Shown one piece after another: positions 10,400-23,065 of a DNA stretch of 64,000 nucleotides. The notes below the pieces were generated by a model. The model saw only the letters and a list, made by a program, of their open reading frames with translations, did no database searches and was not told the origin of the DNA. Source of the stretch: Diadophis punctatus similis (lineage: Eukaryota; Chordata; Lepidosauria; Squamata; Dipsadidae); NCBI GenBank assembly GCA_023053685.1, contig JALIGW010000001.1:224028434-224092433 (forward strand). The letters are read 5' to 3'. The translations under genes and the position numbers were made by a program. The number at the start of each line of letters is the position of its first letter. Position 1 is the stretch's first letter.

Positions 10400-12625
10400 G
10401 CAGATGATCTAAATGTATTCTACTGTAGGTTTAAGAAAAGACCACTGTCAATTATTGCTATCCTCTCCATCTCAGATACACCAACAACAGTCAAATCTCC
10501 TATGCCTGATTCCATCCCTCTGGGACTCCACCTCTACGGTAGTGATCCTAAAAAAAAGAGGTGCAATGTCCAATGTTCCCTCTAACATTGAAAATCACTG
10601 CACGGCAGTTGGAAACTGCTACGCAGCGTTTTCTTTTCTGGAGGGACCAAACCGGCCTCCCTGGATGAAGAGTAAGCTGGTGGGCAGCAGCCTTTGATCT
10701 CGCTCTCCTCCTCTCCCTAGCAGCGGAGCCCACCTGAGGAGGCAAGAGTTAAAGCCATAAACCTATGTTCTCCATCATCTGCTGCCTCTGCCTCTCTTCG
10801 TTGAAGGCTCCTTTCCCCCCACCCCCCACCCACCCTGATAGGCTGGTGATCAATGTTCCCTCTGACATTAGAAAACGCCGTGCAACAGTTGAAAACTGCT
10901 GCGCGGTATTTTCTTATCACGTGCGCGGCTGCGCAGCCGCGCAGCTTAGAGGGAACATTGGCAATGTCTATTTCACAGACAAAAGTCTGGAAAAGCACCA
11001 GGCCTAGACAGGATAGCTCCTTCTTGCTTGAAAGTCTGTGCTGATCAACTAGCCCCCATCTTCCACCCGGATCTTTAATAAATCACTGGAGATGTGTTAT
11101 GTCCCTTCTTGCTTCAAACACTCTACTATCATCTCGGTGCCCAAGAAACTTTCCATCAAGGAGCTGAATGTCTACAGATTGGTTGCTGTGACATCTGTAA
11201 TTATGAAAACCTTTGAAAAGTTAGTGCTGGCACATCTGTAAACCATTACGGATTCGTTGCTAGACCTCTTGTAATGTGCCTATTGCTCAAATAGATCAGC
11301 AGATGATGCTGTCAATATGGCATTGCACTACATTACAACATCTTGAATCTGCAAAGACCTATATAAGAGCCTTTTTGTAGACTTCAGCTTGGCATTCAAC
11401 ACCATCATTAATGAAATCCGTGTCTACAAACTGACTTAATTAGCTATGCCTGACCGTAAGATGGATCATAAGCTTTCTAACAGATAGCAAGCAGCAGGTG
11501 AAGCTAAGCAAAATCACATCAGTTACCTGTACAATTAGCATAGGTGCCCCCCAGGACTGTGTGCTCTCTCCACTACTCTTTTCTCTCTATACCAATGACT
11601 GCATCTCAAAGGATCCCTCTGTTAAAGTACTGAAGTTTGCAGATAATACAACACTGATTGGTCTTATTCAAGATGATGACAAATCTGCATATAGATGAGA
11701 AGTTGAAGAACTGGCCCTGTGGTGCAGCTGCAACAATCTTGAACTGTACACATTCAAAACTGTAGAGATGATAGTAGATTTTAAGAGAAGCCCTCCTATT
11801 CTACCACCTGCTACAATCTTAGACAACACAGTATCAACAAAAGATACTACAGTTTCTGGATTCAATAATCTGCCAGGACTTGAAATAGACACTTAACATT
11901 AGAACCATTATTGAAAAGGCACAACAAAAAGTGTTCTTCCTACATCAATTCAGAAAGCTCAGATTGCCCAAGGATTTGCTGATACCGTTCTACAGAGGAA
12001 TTATTGAGTCTGTCATTTGTTCCTCGTTAACTATCTGGTTTGGCACAGCAACCAAACAGGACAGGTACAGATTTCAAAGGATAGTTAGGACTGCAGGGAA
12101 AAAAAGTTGCAACCAAGCTGCCTTCCACTGAGGACCTGTATACTGCACGAACCAGAAAGAGGGCTGAGGAAATATTTACAGATCCTTCACATACAGGACA
12201 TAAACTGTTTCAAGTTCTCCTCTCAAGATGCTGCTATAGGGCATTGCATGCCAAAATATCTAGACACAAAGATAGTTTCTTCCCCCATGCCATCACTCTG
12301 CTAAATACCTAACTCCTACAGCACTGTCTTATGCCTAAAGATATGTACCCACATCGTAGTCTGTATTGCTATTATCCTTGTCATCTTCTCATCTTTCTCA
12401 CTTTTCATCTTTCCTACTACCTTCTCCTATTGTTATATTATGATTTATCAATTGTTGTTCTATCTTATGATTTATGATTGTATCTTATGATTTATGATCT
12501 ATGACTTATCACTTCATTGTTTGTATGGTCACTGAGAGCTGATGCACTAGAGATAAATTCCTTGTGTGTCCAATCACACTTGGCCAATGAAGAATTCAAT
12601 CCTGTTCTGTTCTAGTCTATTTCCT
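10400..12625 (+). mobile_element. Rex1/Babar-type LINE, decayed
   Basis: A non-LTR retrotransposon of the Rex1 group of the CR1-like LINEs. Pieces in order: an upstream segment (DDLNVFYCRFKKRP), reverse transcriptase with PGLDRIAPSCLKVC-like and SVPKKLS motifs near 11000-11150, FADNTTLIGL near 11636 (the second catalytic Asp is replaced by Asn), and a C-terminal region to about 12300. Many stops interrupt it. The 3' end TTGTGTGTCCAATCACACTT is near 12570. A hAT MITE sits inside at 10571-10960. Confidence 0.8.
10571..10960. mobile_element. hAT-type MITE inside Rex1, 390 bp
   Basis: Termini CAATGTTCCCTCTAA and TTAGAGGGAACATTG are perfect inverted repeats, flanked by an exact 8-bp duplication GCAATGTC (10563-10570 and 10961-10968). 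A second, internal copy of the left terminus is at 10852 (CAATGTTCCCTCTGACATTA), so the element holds a partial nested duplicate of its own end. No transposase is encoded. Confidence 0.9.
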
Positions 12626-12887
12626 GCCTCTTATTAAGAAATTCCAGTGAAAGTGCTGCACCCTTCCTTAAGTTTTCCAAACTGTGTTTCCTTCTCTCTC
12701 AGTGTCAATTATATCAGTTCCATGGTAGGCTTCGGGAACTCTTAGTAAAACATCTTCTACTGTTGACCATGAGAAATTGATGAGAGACTGCTGTAACAAT
12801 ATATTTAGTTTAATGCACAAACTTCTGATATTATGTAGTAGTTTTATTATCAATAATATCTAAAATAAAATGCTAGCACTTTTTTAC
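12626..12887 (-). other. Intron, possible second weak exon
   Basis: Unique-looking intron DNA. On the minus strand the frame SLINFSWSTVEDVLLRVPEA (about 12740-12800) follows an acceptor-like TTGTTACAG and has an LRR-like hydrophobic rhythm. No clear donor was found, so it is not called an exon. Confidence 0.25.
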
Positions 12888-12965
12888 CACAGGACTTCTA
12901 AGTTTCTCAGTTTCGTCAGTCCTTTAAAGAAGTCTTCCACATATCTTTCATGCAAACTCCAATCC
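12888..12965 (-). CDS. Candidate 78-bp LRR-like exon of the NLRP-like gene
   Basis: On the minus strand a pyrimidine-rich acceptor (TGTCTTTCCTTTTTAG) precedes 78 bases, and GTAAAA follows. The frame reads DWSLHERYVEDFFKGLTKLR then NLEVL, with leucine spacing like an LRR. It enters in phase 2 and leaves in phase 2, which fits both the NACHT exon donor (phase 2) and the LRR exon acceptor at 8797 (phase 2). Against it: 78 bp is not the usual 171-bp module, and such a short open frame can arise by chance. Confidence 0.35.
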
Positions 12966-13145
12966 CTAAAAAGGAAAGACATTTTTGTTTATCAGATTTT
13001 TAATTCAGTGTTTCCAGTTACTCTACTCTGCAAATATATTGGGCATTCCAGTCCATTAGAAAAGTAATCACAAAGAAATTTATTCATTCACATTGCAGCA
13101 TGAGAAATTAGTAGTAGAAAAAGACCACTTTGTAAATGAAATGGT

Positions 13146-14715
13146 TACGGGTAGTCCTTGACCAACAACACAGTTCTAGGCTGCATTAACAGAAGGATAG
13201 AATCAAGATCACGTGAAGTGTTAATACCACTTTATAATGCCTTGGTAAGGCCACACTTGGAATACTGCATTCAGTTTTGGTCACCACGATGTAAAAAGAA
13301 TGCTGAGACTCTAGAAAGAGTGCAGAGAAGAGCAATAAAGATGATTAGGGGACTGGAGGCTAAAACATATGAAGAACGGTTGCAGGAACTGGGTATGTCT
13401 AGTTTAACGAAAAGAAGGACTAGGGGAGACAGGATAGTAGTGTTCCAATATCTCAGGGGTTGCCACAAAGAAGGAGTCAGACTATTCTCCAAAGCACCTG
13501 AGGGTAGAACAAAAAGCAATGGGTGGAAACTAAACAAGGAGAGAAGCAACTTGGAACTAAGGAGAAATTTCCTGACAGTTAGAACAATTAACCAGTGGAA
13601 CAGCTTGCCTCCAGAAGTTGTGAATGCTCCAACCCTGGAAGTTTTTAAGATGATGTTGGATAACCATTTGTCTGAAGTAGTGTATGGTTTCCTGCCTAAG
13701 CAGGGGGTTGGACTACAAGACCTCCAAGGTACCTTCCAACTCTGTTACTATTACTATTACTAAAGCACAGGGTGTGCCAGGGGCTTGATGGGAAGCCCTG
13801 GGAGGCTTAGTGCAGGTTCTGCCATTGGCCTTGTAAGGCCACTTCTGAGGCAACCCCATGCTCTGATTCCCTCCCTTCAGGCTTCCCTCAGGCCTTAGGC
13901 CTGCTTCCACACCTATCAGATCCCATACGTTCCACCCCATCTGTCATCACCAATTGCTCACTTATATTTGTAGATCTCCTGAAAGCTCTGGAGATGACAT
14001 TGAAATATCTACAGCTCCACAGTGCTCCGTAGATCACATTGGAAAAGAAGAGCAAACTATTCTGTCCCAAGGCTGTGTGGTTCGCTTCCGGAAGCAGGTG
14101 CCATTTTCAGACTGGCTGCAATGAATTGTGGCCACTGCAAAATGGTGCTCACTTCTGAAAGTGGGCCAAGGAGTCTAGGGATGGACCAGCTTGCTCTTCT
14201 CCAATGTGATCCATGGGGCGCTCTAAAGACTGTGGAGCTCTCTAGAGATGGCACTGGAGAAGAACAAGCTGCTCCATTGCTAACCTACATGGCTTGCTTT
14301 CAGAATTGAACACCATTTTGGACTGGCCACAATTCAATTGGCCACTCTGAAAATGGTGGCCACAGCTGGGATCATGCCACACGGCTGGTGAACAGCATGA
14401 TCTTCCTTCCTTCCCTAATCCAAGTTCTGGAGCTTCAGAGCTCTTCAAATGGTTTTGGGTGCTATAGTTGATGAAAGCTTAGGAGAAGTGTGTGGGATCC
14501 AGTGGGATGGGAAGCAGGCCCCAAATCTGTGGGACCTGATGTGGAGGATGGGGAGATAGGTAGGGGTGCCACTGCAGCATTCCTGCAATTGGCTGTAAGG
14601 GAAAATGACTGCAGAGATGTTGCAGGAGCCATAACTTCAGAACTGAATTGTAAGTAACATTTGGGAGTCCATCTTAACTTTAAACAACCCATCTTAAGTC
14701 GAGGACCAAACAACC
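13146..14715. mobile_element. DNA transposon remnant interrupted by a LINE tail
   Basis: The left end GGGTAGTCCTTGACC (13149) and the right end ATCTTAAGTCGAGGACC (14691) resemble inverted termini of the TAGTCCT...TTAC type. Between them are an inserted L3-like LINE tail (13168-13763) and about 900 bp of noncoding sequence. Segments of that sequence repeat each other imperfectly (TGGAGATGACATTG..., TAGAGATGGCACTGG...). No transposase is visible. The boundaries are approximate. Confidence 0.45.
13168..13763 (+). mobile_element. L3-like CR1 LINE, 5'-truncated 3' end
   Basis: A 200-residue open frame encodes the C-terminus of a CR1/L3-type reverse transcriptase (LIPLYNALVRPHLEYCIQFW, LERVQRRAIKMIRGLE, NFLTVRTINQWNSLPPEVV). 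It ends in GGGGTTGGACTACAAGACCT, CCTTCCAACTCTGT and a short (TAC)n tail. Truncated minus-strand copies are at 37616-37945 and, as a SINE tail, at 51118. The frame is open here but lacks the endonuclease and most of the reverse transcriptase. Confidence 0.85.
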
Positions 14716-14784
14716 TATCATAAGTCGAGAGCTTCCAGTATAGAGCATCTGTTGAAGGAATTAAGATTTGAAGTGGGATCCTAG

Positions 14785-14840
14785 ATACTGTGTTTCCCCA
14801 AAAATAAGACCCTGTCTTATATTTTTTTGAAGGCCTTAGC
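14785..14840 (+). repeat. MITE left-end remnant
   Basis: The segment CTGTGTTTCCCCAAAAATAA GACC resembles the terminus of a common vertebrate MITE. A possible right part continues after the SINE and R4 insertions at about 16893 (GGGGGGTGTCTTATTATTTT). Confidence 0.45.
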
Positions 14841-16493
<1,653 letters not shown>

Positions 16494-16494
16494 A

Positions 16495-16565
<71 letters not shown>

Positions 16566-16586
16566 TACTACTACTACTACTACTAC

Positions 16587-16671
<85 letters not shown>
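16494..16671. repeat. (ATT)n / (ACT)n microsatellite
   Basis: About 59 triplets, mainly ATT with an (ACT)8 block near 16563-16588. It is the 3' tail of the adjacent minus-strand SINE and the target of the R4/Dong element. Open frames across it (poly-Ile, poly-Tyr, poly-Asn) are artefacts. Confidence 0.95.
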
Positions 16672-16892
16672 GACATTTATATACCGCCTCACAGTGCAAG
16701 CATTCTCTAAGCAGTTTACACCAGTAAGCAATGTATTGCCCCCAACAATCTGGATCCTCATTTTACCTACCTCAGAAGGATGGAAGGCTGAGTCAACCTT
16801 GAGCCGGTGAGATTTGAACCGCTGACCTGCGGATCACAGTCAGCTAAAGTTGCCTGCAATACCCCACTCTAACCGCTGCGCCATCTCAGTTC
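16672..16892 (-). mobile_element. tRNA-derived SINE with TAA tail
   Basis: Read on the minus strand, the head TGGCGCAGCGGTTAGAGTG is a pol III A box and GGTTCAAATCTCACC a B box. A tRNA-unrelated body follows (GTTGACTCAGCCTTCCATCC), then a tail GGCGGTATATAAATGTC running into (AATAAT)n. Spacing of the boxes and the long body show a SINE and not a functional tRNA gene. A fragment of the same 3' domain is at 47935-47998. Confidence 0.85.
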
Positions 16893-18048
16893 TTATTATC
16901 GGGGGGTGTCTTATTATTTTCAGGGTGCAGGAGGTGGGCCGGGCCACGAGACGCGCATCTTACCTGAGTCTGGCAGCTCCGTGGTGTCTTTTGGCCGGTC
17001 TGTGCAGGAAAACACCTTGCAAAGTACAGAAAAACTTCTCACTGTGAGAAGTTGTTAATTGCTCGCCCTCGTGAGAAGTTTTTCTGTACTTTGCAAGGTG
17101 TTTCCCTGCACAGACCGGCTGAGAGACGACTGCCAGACTCGGGTAAGATGCATGTCTCACGGTGGGGCAGGGGATGGGGTGGGGCGGGCCGCGAGACGCG
17201 CATCTTACCAGAGTCTGGCAGTTTTCGCATCTCTCCACGTTGTGCTGGTGGATGGGGGGGCCGGGGCAAAAGGAGCGGCTCCCATCTGGGAGAGAGAGAC
17301 AGAGTGCAACCAAGAGGCAGGAGTGCGCAGACACTTTTACCAACTTCCTCCGCCACGTCGTTGTGCACAACCCGCAGAACTGGCTCAGCTCCTCTGGGCT
17401 CTGCCTCTGGCAGCGTTTTGAAATGTGCTCCTGCCTGCAAGGAGGAGGAAGCAAGGCAGGGATCGAGGCTCCAGAGCCACCATGGCGGGAGGGGGGAGAG
17501 CCCCAGCCCCCCATCCACTAGCACGATGTGGAGAGACGCAGAACGGCCCTTCCAGCCTCCTGCCCGGGATCCGCCTCCCTGAATCTCTGGCTCAGTGGGC
17601 GACTCTCTCGGTAGGCTCCGTAGTGGGGTCCTCCCGCCACCTCGGCTCTTTCCCACCGCTGATCACCACGCCGCTGGGCATGAGTTCAATGGCTGGGTGA
17701 GCTGCTGCTGCTGCCACCACCTTCTTTCTCTCCAAGGAAAGGATGGGGGGCTTGGAACAAATGGGAGCCCTGCACACTGGGGGCAGCAACCAGGCAAGGA
17801 AGCAGCTGCATCTGTTGCCCCTGAGCGGGCTCAGCCTGGTGGCAGCGGCAGCAGGAGGGGGCCTCGACAGCTAGAGAGAGAGAGACATCAGCCTTATTGG
17901 CAAGGCATGGGGCATGAGGCGGCAGGTGAGCAAGAGGAGGCGGCAAGCAATGCACCTCGGTAAGGGTGTGTGGGGTGCGTGGGGCATCTTCCCCTCTTTC
18001 CCCGGAAAGTAGGGGGGCTTATTTGGGTGGGGGCTTGTGAGACTCCTG
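16893..18048. repeat. GC-rich repeat DNA with a large inverted repeat
   Basis: A near-perfect inverted repeat centred near 17055 runs about 16935-17160, with arms GCCGGTCTGTGCAGG / CCTGCACAGACCGGC and CCTTGCAAAGTACAGAAAAA / TTTTTCTGTACTTTGCAAGG. A weaker third arm (GACGCGCATCTTACC) recurs at 17196. The rest to 18048 is GC-rich with no homology I recognise. Overlapping long open frames on both strands follow from base composition and are not genes. Confidence 0.55.
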
Positions 18049-18089
18049 TCATCTGGACTCCTGTCACTGTTTTTTAAATATTTCTCTCA
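18049..18089 (+). repeat. ERV 5' LTR remnant (U5 end)
   Basis: CATCTGGACTCCTGTCACTG followed by TTTTTTAAATATTTCTC recurs at 32059-32099, the end of the 3' LTR. Here it ends in CA. Two bases later TGGCGAGCCAGCCAGG (from 18092) occupies the primer-binding position, the same spacing as in gammaretroviruses. Only the last 41 bases of the LTR survive. Confidence 0.65.
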
Positions 18090-18242
18090 ATTGGCGAGCC
18101 AGCCAGGAGAATGGACTTTCTCTCTGGGCAGACGAAAGGCCTTGAAGATCCGGACTGTGCGCACATGCCTCTTTTATGGCGGCCGGGAAAAGGATTTTGC
18201 TTGTCCAGGGGGAGATTGCTCCTAATCCGGACCACAGAAGCC
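18090..18242 (+). other. ERV primer-binding site and leader remnant
   Basis: Starts with the putative primer-binding site TGGCGAGCCAGCC and continues as noncoding leader. It ends abruptly where Copia integrase sequence begins at 18243. The gag, protease and 5' pol regions of the ERV are missing. Confidence 0.5.
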
Positions 18243-21200
18243 AGTGACAATAAAAGCAGATAATGGTTATGTTAATGGTTATGATAAATCTGAGACCTTT
18301 CAGACCTTTAGAGACTTTGCAGTCCAAGTCTACAAACAACACGGAGTGAGGATCCGAAGAATCCAGAGTGACCGAGGTACCGAATTCATGTCTCAGCGTT
18401 TCCAGGATTGGATGCAACGAAACGGTATCCTACACCAAACATCAGTGCCTTACACTCCAAGTCATAATGGAGTTGCAGAACAAAGACAAGGAGTTCTGCA
18501 AACCATGATGCGCTGCCTCCTAGAAGATGCTAATCTCAAACACTCATATTGGGGCGAAGCAGTTAAGTATGCAAATTACATTGTCAATCGTACATGGAGC
18601 AGTGTCATCAACCAAACACCTTTCTACATGTTACATGGCTACCAGCCAGATCTTAAACACTTACACATTTTTGGTTCATATGCCATGGTGAACATTCCAT
18701 TGGCACTAAGAAGAAAAGGTGGCCCAATAGCAAAGAGACTGAGATACATGGGTGTTGATGACAATTCAAAATGGGGAAAATTCATTGACTGTCACAATAT
18801 GATAACAATTTCTAATTCAGCTAATTTTGAAGAAGATTCAGATTGGTCTAGGGTACATTCTAATGATCCTGGAGTTAATTTCCCTAGAGATGAAATTGCT
18901 GATACAGAGCAACCAGATGACCAATGTTCATCACCTGATATCCCATCCTCCCACGCCATGGATGCTGAAGCTAGCAACACTGATGGAGATGAGGACAACA
19001 AGAAAGAAGACTGGACTACATTCCAAGAGAACTACCAAAGGTATTCCACCAAAGAAATACACAATGCAGTTGACAGACAAACCTTCGCCATTGATCTGTA
19101 ATGTTACATTCCCACCGGCGAACTTTTCACAAATTAAATATCTTTCTGAAGATGAACAAGAGAAATGGCATGAAGCCATGCAAGTTGAGATGGACAGTTT
19201 GCAGAAACTCAAAGTATACACCTCCAACACACAAAAAAGTCATTGGCACAAGATGGATCTACAAAATCAAACAAAAGCCAAATGGTGAGTCACTATACAA
19301 AGCAAGACTTGTAGCACAAGGGTTTGCTCAAAATTACCCAGAAGATTATACAAACACTTATTCACCCACATTGCGAACGGAAAGTGTGAAAATTGCTCTA
19401 ACCACTGCTTCAATCCTTGGACTTGAAGTTTTCCAATTTGTTGTTGAAATAGCTTATCTACATGCTGATCTAGATGAAGAGATCTATGTCAGATGCACCC
19501 CCGGCTTCCGGGGCCGAGAAGGGGATACCTGGTTCCTAAACAAGAGTCTCTATGGTCTGAAACAATCAGGTCTGATGTGGTACATATGTCTAAAAGACAA
19601 ACTAAATTTGATGGGCTTTATTAAGTCCGACACTGATGAATGCGTGTTCACAAAAAGGTATGAAAATGCTTATTGAAATTGTTCTTGTTTATGTTGATGA
19701 CATTGTTTACATTGGTCCAAACAGACACATGAGTGAGATTTTTGTTAAAGGTTTGCAACAATACTTCACATTGAAATCATTAGGACACATCAATGAATAT
19801 TTAGGGGTTCAAATTGAAAAGACACAGAAGGGGTTTAGTCTTTCACAAGAGAATAAGATAGATCAACTTTTGCATCATTGCAACATGACAGATGCAACAC
19901 AAACACAAACACCTATGCAAACTGATTTTCACAATTTGAAAGATGCAGAGAGTCCTGAGTTCAAGGATCAAACACTTTATCGTTCAGTAATTGGTTCACT
20001 ACTTTATATTAGTGGATGGACTAGACCAGGCATAGCACTTAGTGTTAATTTACTTTCAAGACACGTAGGCAAAGCAACAGAGTTTCACCGGTCATGTATT
20101 AAGAAGTTATTGAGGTACTTGAAACACACAAAACATTTAAAATTGAAGCTAGAACCAGAACATACAGATTTTGCCGAGATGTATTGCTATGCAGATGCAG
20201 ATAGAGCAAGTGATAAGGAGTCAAGAAAAAGCACATCATAATAACATTACATAATGTTCCTCAATGGATGTCCAGTTTACTGGAACATGAGAAAACAAAG
20301 TTTTATTTCCTGCTCATCAACTGAAGCAGAGTATGCATGTGTGTCTGACGCTTGTAATTCTTTAACCTGGTTTGTTGCTCTAGTTACAGATATCTGGACG
20401 AAGCCGAAACAACCAATCACTGTGATGGAAGATAATCAGTCAGTAGTTTATATGGTTTATATGACCATGACAACTGTCCCTCCTTGGTTCTCGAGGGAGG
20501 GAAATTAACTCCCTTGGAGCAGGTCTGCAATTTGGGGGTCCTCCTAGATCCACAGCTAAAATTAGACCAACATCTTACTGCTGTGGCTAGGGGGGCTTTT
20601 GCACAGGTTTGCCTGGTGCACCAATTGCGGCCATACTTGGAGAAGGAGGCTCTACTCACTGTCACTCATGCCCTTGTCACCTCCCATTTGGACCATTGCA
20701 ATGCGCTCCACATGGGGCTACCCTTGAAGAGTATTCCAAGACTTCAGTTGGTGCAAAATGCGGCTGCGCGTGCTATACTCCTCCAGCTGCATTGGTTGCC
20801 CATTGGTCTCCGGGTACAATTCAAGGTGTTGATCATCATCTTTAAACCCCTTCATGGCTTAGGACCAGGTTACCTTCGGGACCACATTCTGCCTCATACT
20901 TCCCTTCGACCGGTTAGGGCCCACAGAGTGGGTCTCCTCCAGGTCCCATCAGCCAAACAATGTCGGCTGGCGGGCCCTAGGGGGAGGGCCTTCTCTGTGG
21001 GGGGCGTGCTCTGGAACCAACTTCCCCCGGAGACCCGAACCATCCCCACCCTGCTGGCCTTCGAAAAGCCGTCAAGACATGGCTCTTCCTGCAGGCAGGG
21101 GGTTGAAACTAGTTCCATCTGAGCTCTCCCCCAGTATGTTTGATGGTGAATATTTTTAACTGTTTAATGTTTTTAACTTTTTAACTTGGTTTTAATTGCT

Positions 21201-21490
21201 ATTTATTATCTAGTGTTCTTATACATTGTTGTACACCGCCCTGAGTCCCTCGGGAGTAGGGCGGCATAGAAGAACCAAGAAATAAATAAATAAATATCTC
21301 AAAGACACACTTCACAGGTTTAAGGTCCAGACATATTGACATTCGTTATAAAAATGTTAGAGAGTCAGTAAGACAAGGTCTTATAAAGTTAGAGTATGTG
21401 CCAACAAGATATCAGATAGCTGACATTCTGAACAAACCATTACCTACTACTCAGCATGATTACCTCAGATATTTACTGTGTGTTGAGTGA
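18243..21490 (+). pseudogene. Copia 1 integrase-reverse transcriptase-RNase H
   Basis: Integrase core from SDRGTEFMSQRF (about 18367) through VPYTPSHNGVAEQRQG and the C-terminal GKW region. After an acidic spacer, reverse transcriptase has KARLVAQGFAQNYPEDYTN, LYGLKQSGLMWY and the YVDDIVYIG catalytic box near 19690. RNase H has SSTEAEYACVSDAC near 20320 and resumes after the CR1 insert with HIDIRYKNVRESVRQG and ADILNKPLP. Frameshifts or stops near 19100, 19670 and 20240 plus the CR1 insert make it nonfunctional. It belongs to a different lineage from Copia 2 and 3. Confidence 0.85.
20461..21296 (+). mobile_element. CR1 fragment inserted in Copia 1
   Basis: 5'-truncated CR1 with the C-terminal reverse transcriptase (QLRPYLEKEALLTVTHALVT, LDPQLKLDQHLTAVARGAFA) and the CR1 3' UTR (CACCGCCCTGAGTCCCTCGG) ending in (AATA)n. 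It matches the large minus-strand CR1 at 38003-42700 but is older, with a deletion in the RNAAARA segment near 20775. Confidence 0.85.
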
Positions 21491-21510
21491 CACCTCATAT
21501 TCGCCCAACT

Positions 21511-21523
21511 GACAAAGAAGGGG
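21511..21523 (+). promoter_or_regulatory. Polypurine tract of Copia 1
   Basis: GACAAAGAAGGGG lies immediately before the 3' LTR and would prime plus-strand DNA synthesis. Confidence 0.7.
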
Positions 21524-21889
21524 TGTCACGATGTGAATATATTGCCAGTTGAGCCTCTGTGCTATATTTCTTAGTCTTCTACTGTATTTCTAGATCTACT
21601 GTGATTTTCTAATCAAGCAGACACGTGATATGTGTTTCTGCGCATGTGTGCATTCCAGGAGTTTGTCTCCTCCTTCTTTTTCTTCTCCTGCAAGCCTCCG
21701 TCCGAGGCAGATGTGAATTCTTGACTAGGACAATGTAGCTTAATTAAGATTTATGTTTTGTTATTTTTATACTGAAATAAATATTTTGTTAATTAGAATT
21801 AAATCTCTGTTTCATTTTCTACGTAAGGATGACTTCAAGGGAACAAGATCTATATCGCCTCGGTAGGAATAAATTCCTATCTCATCACA
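21524..21889 (+). repeat. 3' LTR of Copia 1
   Basis: The 366-bp LTR starts TGTCACGATGTG and ends CTCATCACA, with AATAAA near 21776. ERV sequence (TATGTAGATGAT) begins directly after it. The 5' LTR is absent. Confidence 0.75.
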
Positions 21890-22965
21890 ATATGTAGATG
21901 ATTTGCTATTGTCAGGAGAGAAGAAAGGTGTGCTAGAGCAGGGAACAAATGAGTTGTTGAATTTTTTGGAAAGTCATGGTTTGAGAGTGTCAAGGAAGAA
22001 GCTACAGTATGTAGAGATGGAGGTGAAATATTTAGGACACTTGATTAGTCAGGGAAGCAAAAAGATAAATCCAGAGAGGATAGAAGGAATAGTGATGCAA
22101 CCTTTGCCTAGGAATAAGAAGGAGGTTGTTGGGACTGGTAGGATACTGCCGGTTGTGGATAGATGGTTATACTGACAAGGTTAAATTCCTATATGAGAAG
22201 TTGTTGGAGGAAGAACCATGGGAAGTAACATGGAAGGAAGGAGATAGGGAAAGGTTAGAGGAGTTGAAGAAAGCTATGATACAAGCGCTGTATTAAGTTT
22301 GCCTGATTTGGAAAAGCCTTTCCACTTGTTTGTAGCAGTGGAAGATGGAGTGGCTAAGGGTGTATTGGCTCAGGTATGGGCTGGTAGGAAGAAACCAGTA
22401 GCATTTTTGTCTAAGCTAATGGATCCGGTGGTAAGAGGATGGCCCTTATGTGCACAAGCTGTGGCTGCCACTGCTCTGTTGGTTGAGGAGAGTAGAAAGT
22501 TGACGTTTGGTGGATCATTGGTGGTGAGCAGTCCGCACCAGGTGAGGACAATTTTGACTCAGAAGGCTCATAGGTGGCTTACTCAGGCTAGGCTTCTGCA
22601 ATATGAGGTGATTTTGTTATCGCAGGATAATTTAGTACTTTCCACTGATAGAAATTTAAATCCAGCTGAATTCTTATCAGGGGAAAGGAAGGAATGGGAA
22701 AATGTAGAACATGATTGTGTACAAGTGATAGATTTACAAACGAAAGTGCATGAGGATTTGGAAGATAGTCCTATAGAGGGAGGCATGAATTTGTTCATTG
22801 ATGGATCCTCAAGGGTGGAGGATGGAAAGAGGAAGAACGGATATGCAGTAGTGGACGGAGATAGTGGTGAAGTATTGGAGGCTGGGAGATTACCATCTGA
22901 ATGGTCAGCGCAAACATGTGAAGCATTTGCTTTACTACAAGCGTTGAAGTTATTGGCAAATGATT
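21890..22965 (+). pseudogene. ERV pol: reverse transcriptase 3' half and RNase H
   Basis: The segment begins in the catalytic YVDD box (21891-21902). It continues through the palm end with VKYLGHLIS, the connection domain (VAFLSKLMDPV) and RNase H starting near FIDGSS (about 22794). The style is that of class I, gamma/epsilon-like retroviruses. Frameshifts near 22140 and 22290 break it, Copia 1 interrupts it upstream and an L1-type element downstream at about 22966. It continues at 25004. It is an old, defective copy, described only from what is visible. Confidence 0.8.
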
Positions 22966-23027
22966 TCCGGTGGCGCCGCAAGCCTCGCTGGATGCTCTTT
23001 ATGGGTGCTCCATTGCAGGCTCCGTAA

Positions 23028-23065
23028 AAGCCGCCAGATAAGCCACATCAGCTGTCTGGCGGCTT
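23028..23065 (+). promoter_or_regulatory. Conserved 5' UTR hairpin, copy C
   Basis: The same 11-bp stem as at 780-808 and 28013-28041, but with a 16-base loop. The stem is preserved although the loop has grown. Confidence 0.65.

Larger units (their letters stand above)
18243..21889 (+). mobile_element. Copia LTR retrotransposon 1, 5'-deleted
   Basis: A Ty1/Copia element lacking its 5' LTR, gag and protease. It retains integrase from mid-core, reverse transcriptase, RNase H, polypurine tract and 3' LTR. A CR1 fragment (20461-21296) is inserted in RNase H. The 3' LTR ends exactly where ERV reverse transcriptase resumes at 21890, so this Copia had inserted into the ERV pol gene. A later deletion joined the ERV leader to the Copia integrase at 18243. 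Confidence 0.85.

Noticed and set aside
16813..16892. tRNA gene on the minus strand
   Set aside because: A and B boxes are present, but they continue into a SINE body and TAA tail; no proper cloverleaf or terminator.
17039..17656. 205- and 184-codon frames on the minus strand and others on the plus strand
   Set aside because: GC-rich palindromic repeat DNA; overlapping frames on both strands with no recognisable domain.
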